Source: Synergistaceae bacterium (GTDB lineage Bacteria > Synergistota > Synergistia > Synergistales > Synergistaceae). From it: 15,763 nucleotides of DNA. The first letter of the stretch is position 1; each line of letters begins with the position of its first letter. Of the stretch, positions 14,051 to 15,763 are shown one piece after another. The stretch lies in contig JAISQC010000073.1 in the NCBI GenBank assembly GCA_031274465.1, positions 1 through 15,763 on the forward strand, in the 5' to 3' direction. The notes below the pieces were generated by a model. It was not told the origin of the DNA and ran no database searches. It saw nothing but the letters and a program-made list of their open reading frames with translations. The translations under genes and the position numbers were made by a program.

Positions 14051-15054
14051 CGGGTTCGAATTACCAGCCCGCGAGGCAGGAAGACCGGGCATTGCTAGAG
14101 GCGCGCCATATAAAGAAATACTTCTCCGTCAGAGGCGATGCTATCAGGCACCCGTCAGCGATAAGAGCTGTCGATGACGTGAGCTTCAGCATTGCGAAAG
14201 GCACCGTTCTGGGGCTTGTCGGAGAGTCGGGTTGCGGCAAAACTACGGTCGGGCGGATAATTCTGAATCTCATAAAGCCCACGGAGGGAAGCGTTTTCTT
14301 CGACGGAGAGGATATTACAGGCTGCGGCAGGCGCATGATGAGGGAGGTTCGCCGACGCTTGCAGATAGTATTTCAGGATCCGTTCTCGTCGCTCGACCCG
14401 CACATGACAGTTTACGATATCGTCGGAGAGGGGATAAGGAATTATAAGCTGGCAAGAGGCAAGGCCGACTTGATGCGGCAGGTCGAATGCCTCGCAGTGA
14501 AATGCGGGCTGTCAGAGGATCTGTGTTCGAGGTATCCGCATCAATTTTCCGGCGGGCAGCGCCAGCGCATCTGCATAGCGAGAGCGCTTGCGACAAACCC
14601 AGAGTTCATCGTATGCGACGAAGCCGTTTCCGCGCTGGACGTCTCGATTCAGGCTCAGATAATAAACTTGCTCAAAGAGCTGCAGGAAGATATGGGGCTC
14701 ACATATCTTTTCGTCTCTCACGACCTTCGCGTTGTCGAATTCATAAGCGACGAAGTCGCGGTGATGTACCTTGGGAAAATTTTGGAAAAAGGGAGCGCGG
14801 AAGATGTTTTCAGGCATCCCCTGCATCCTTATACCGAAGCCCTTCTGAGCGCCGCGCCGGCTTTCACGGAAGAGGAAAAGTCGGCAAAAAAAAGAATCAT
14901 ACTTGAGGGCGATATGCCTTCGCAGACAAATTCCCCATCCGGATGCCCTTTTTCTACCAGGTGCCCCTATGTCGAACGGGAATGCCAAACCTTTGCCCCG
15001 GAGTGGGGTGAAGTCACGCCCGGGCATTTTGCCGCGTGCCACAGGGTAAAGTGA
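14047..15054 (+). CDS. ABC transporter ATP-binding protein, DppF/OppF type
   Basis: This is the second ATPase subunit, 335 aa, starting at ATG 14047 in an ATGA overlap with the preceding gene. Motifs are intact: Walker A GESGCGKT (59-66), Q-loop VFQDPFSSLDP, signature FSGGQRQR (167-174), Walker B FIVCDE (187-192) with AVSALD following, where the subfamily more often has PVSALD, and His225 in FVSHDLR. The tail has HPLHPYTEALLSAAP and GCPFSTRCPYVEREC, as in OppF/DppF. It closes the operon. Thirteen bases later the convergent iron-sulfur gene ends, with no terminator between. Confidence 0.95.
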   Translation: MTGSNYQPARQEDRALLEARHIKKYFSVRGDAIRHPSAIRAVDDVSFSIAKGTVLGLVGESGCGKTTVGRIILNLIKPTEGSVFFDGEDITGCGRRMMREVRRRLQIVFQDPFSSLDPHMTVYDIVGEGIRNYKLARGKADLMRQVECLAVKCGLSEDLCSRYPHQFSGGQRQRICIARALATNPEFIVCDEAVSALDVSIQAQIINLLKELQEDMGLTYLFVSHDLRVVEFISDEVAVMYLGKILEKGSAEDVFRHPLHPYTEALLSAAPAFTEEEKSAKKRIILEGDMPSQTNSPSGCPFSTRCPYVERECQTFAPEWGEVTPGHFAACHRVK

Positions 15055-15067
15055 TTTTGGCAGGCGA

Positions 15068-15412
15068 TTATGGATAAGACACGAGGTCCTTGCATACCCG
15101 TTTTTTGTCGAGCGGCTCCACTATCAGGATTTCTTCGCCGCAAATTTCAATGCAGCTCAGAACCGGTTTCCCGTTTACCCTGAGAGCGCAGCGCGCGCAT
15201 AACCCCTGATCGCACCTGGAATGCATTGGATAAGACAGCGACGGGTCGAGATGGCGGGCAGCGTAGTCGAGCATGTCCAGCACCGTCATTCCGTCATTTG
15301 AGGGGATTTCGTACAGGCTGTAGTAACTCATCGGCCTGTGCTCCCGGTTGAAACGATAGCAGAACATTTTTTTGATGGCCGGAGTTTCGCCTTCACTGGT
15401 CTGTCGCATCAT
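15068..15412 (-). CDS. Short fumarate reductase/succinate dehydrogenase-type [2Fe-2S] subunit
   Basis: This 114-aa protein starts at ATG 15410-15412, two bases after the flavoprotein stop; a GGGGTG ribosome site lies inside that stop region. It matches the N-terminal plant-type ferredoxin domain of SdhB/FrdB, with GMTVLDMLDY (41-50) and the cluster motif C-x4-C-x2-C-x11-C at Cys67, 72, 75 and 87. It ends at ILIVEPLDKKRVCKDLVSYP, just where full-length subunits of about 240 aa pass into the domain carrying the [4Fe-4S] and [3Fe-4S] clusters. That domain is absent and nothing matching it follows, since the importer operon ends 13 bases away. It is either a natural electron-transfer partner of the flavoprotein or a truncated gene. 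Confidence 0.8.
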   Translation of the reverse strand: MMRQTSEGETPAIKKMFCYRFNREHRPMSYYSLYEIPSNDGMTVLDMLDYAARHLDPSLSYPMHSRCDQGLCARCALRVNGKPVLSCIEICGEEILIVEPLDKKRVCKDLVSYP

Positions 15413-15414
15413 CG

Positions 15415-15763
15415 TCACCCCACTCTTTCGGCGAGTTTGTCTATCGCCTCGAAATAGGGCAGCCTGTCGAAATTTGGCGGCCAGGCCGGCGTTTGAGCGG
15501 AGAATGAGTCGATCGAGCCATCCGCTTTGACGACGGTATTGCGAAGCCACTCCGCGTTATCGCAGACGAAATGGTCGTCGCGGGCAAATACGCCGCGGCT
15601 CTCTTTTCTGTAAAGAGATGACTCGATCACGAATTCGCACAAAGGCAGCATGTTTCTCATATTGAGCCACGCAATCCACGGAGCGCTGTAGATTTTCCCG
15701 GCATCCGCCACCGATACTGTCTCAAACTCGTCCGCAGTCTCTTCCAGCGTTTTTTTTGCCAGG
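15415..15763 (-). CDS. Fumarate reductase/succinate dehydrogenase-like flavoprotein, C-terminal part (partial)
   Basis: The frame is open to the right edge, so only the last 115 or so residues are visible and the start lies outside. The segment APWIAWLNMRNMLPLCEFVIESSLYRKESRG (split across its helix), then RDDHFVCDNAEWLRNTVV, matches the helical C-terminal domain of SdhA/FrdA-type flavoproteins, which oxidise or reduce dicarboxylates using FAD. The usual SRG-x-H-x-R pattern reads SRGVFAR here, with phenylalanine for histidine, suggesting a divergent substrate. It is translationally close to the short [2Fe-2S] gene and presumably forms a complex with it. Confidence 0.8.
   Translation of the reverse strand, partial: LAKKTLEETADEFETVSVADAGKIYSAPWIAWLNMRNMLPLCEFVIESSLYRKESRGVFARDDHFVCDNAEWLRNTVVKADGSIDSFSAQTPAWPPNFDRLPYFEAIDKLAERVG

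Noticed and set aside
1..15763. CRISPR array, tRNA, rRNA, insertion sequence or prophage
   Set aside because: No regularly spaced repeats, transposase or integrase motifs, or stable-RNA signatures were seen on either strand.

Overview
The window looks like a chromosomal segment of an anaerobic, amino-acid and peptide-using diderm bacterium. The order thrC-thrB-lysC-asd, a SLH-like N-terminus on a secreted protein, a peptide-type ABC importer and a fumarate-reductase-like flavoprotein would fit a Synergistota member. That placement is inference from style and gene content, not from a marker gene. The aspartate-family genes are visibly GC-rich. The importer genes and the gaps around them are more AT-rich.

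Layout. 1-55 carries the last codons of a probable membrane protein. 200-565 holds a small DUF2628-like membrane ORF whose second half looks frame-disrupted. 621-4801 (minus strand) is a compact operon, thrC, thrB, lysC, asd, whose genes overlap or nearly touch. It supplies the aspartate kinase, aspartate-semialdehyde dehydrogenase, homoserine kinase and threonine synthase steps. Homoserine dehydrogenase is not here. 4802-5038 is a divergent regulatory gap with a palindrome, a terminator-like hairpin and an extended -10. 5039-6766 encodes a secreted SLH-like plus phosphodiester-glycosidase (NAGPA-domain) protein, and 6842-7363 a PAP2 lipid phosphatase.

7364-7672 is a non-coding control region. 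It has a near-consensus promoter (TTTACA, 17 bp, TATAAT) whose -35 overlaps a perfect 10+10 bp inverted repeat. Downstream, about 7673-15054, is a single-direction cluster: an ATC-hydrolase family enzyme, a family-5 peptide-type solute-binding protein, two permeases, a BAAT-type acyltransferase/thioesterase-fold hydrolase, and two ABC ATPases. Both enzymes are embedded in the transporter operon. The simplest reading is one import-and-hydrolyse route for a conjugated or heterocyclic amino-acid compound of unknown identity. This is the most promising unexplained system in the window. The conserved N-terminus of the ATC-hydrolase homologue lies upstream of its first ATG with no standard start codon in frame, suggesting a sequence error, a frameshift or an unusual start.

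15068-15763 (minus strand, convergent) holds the end of a fumarate-reductase/succinate-dehydrogenase-like flavoprotein. It is followed by a 114-aa partner that contains only the [2Fe-2S] half of the usual iron-sulfur subunit.
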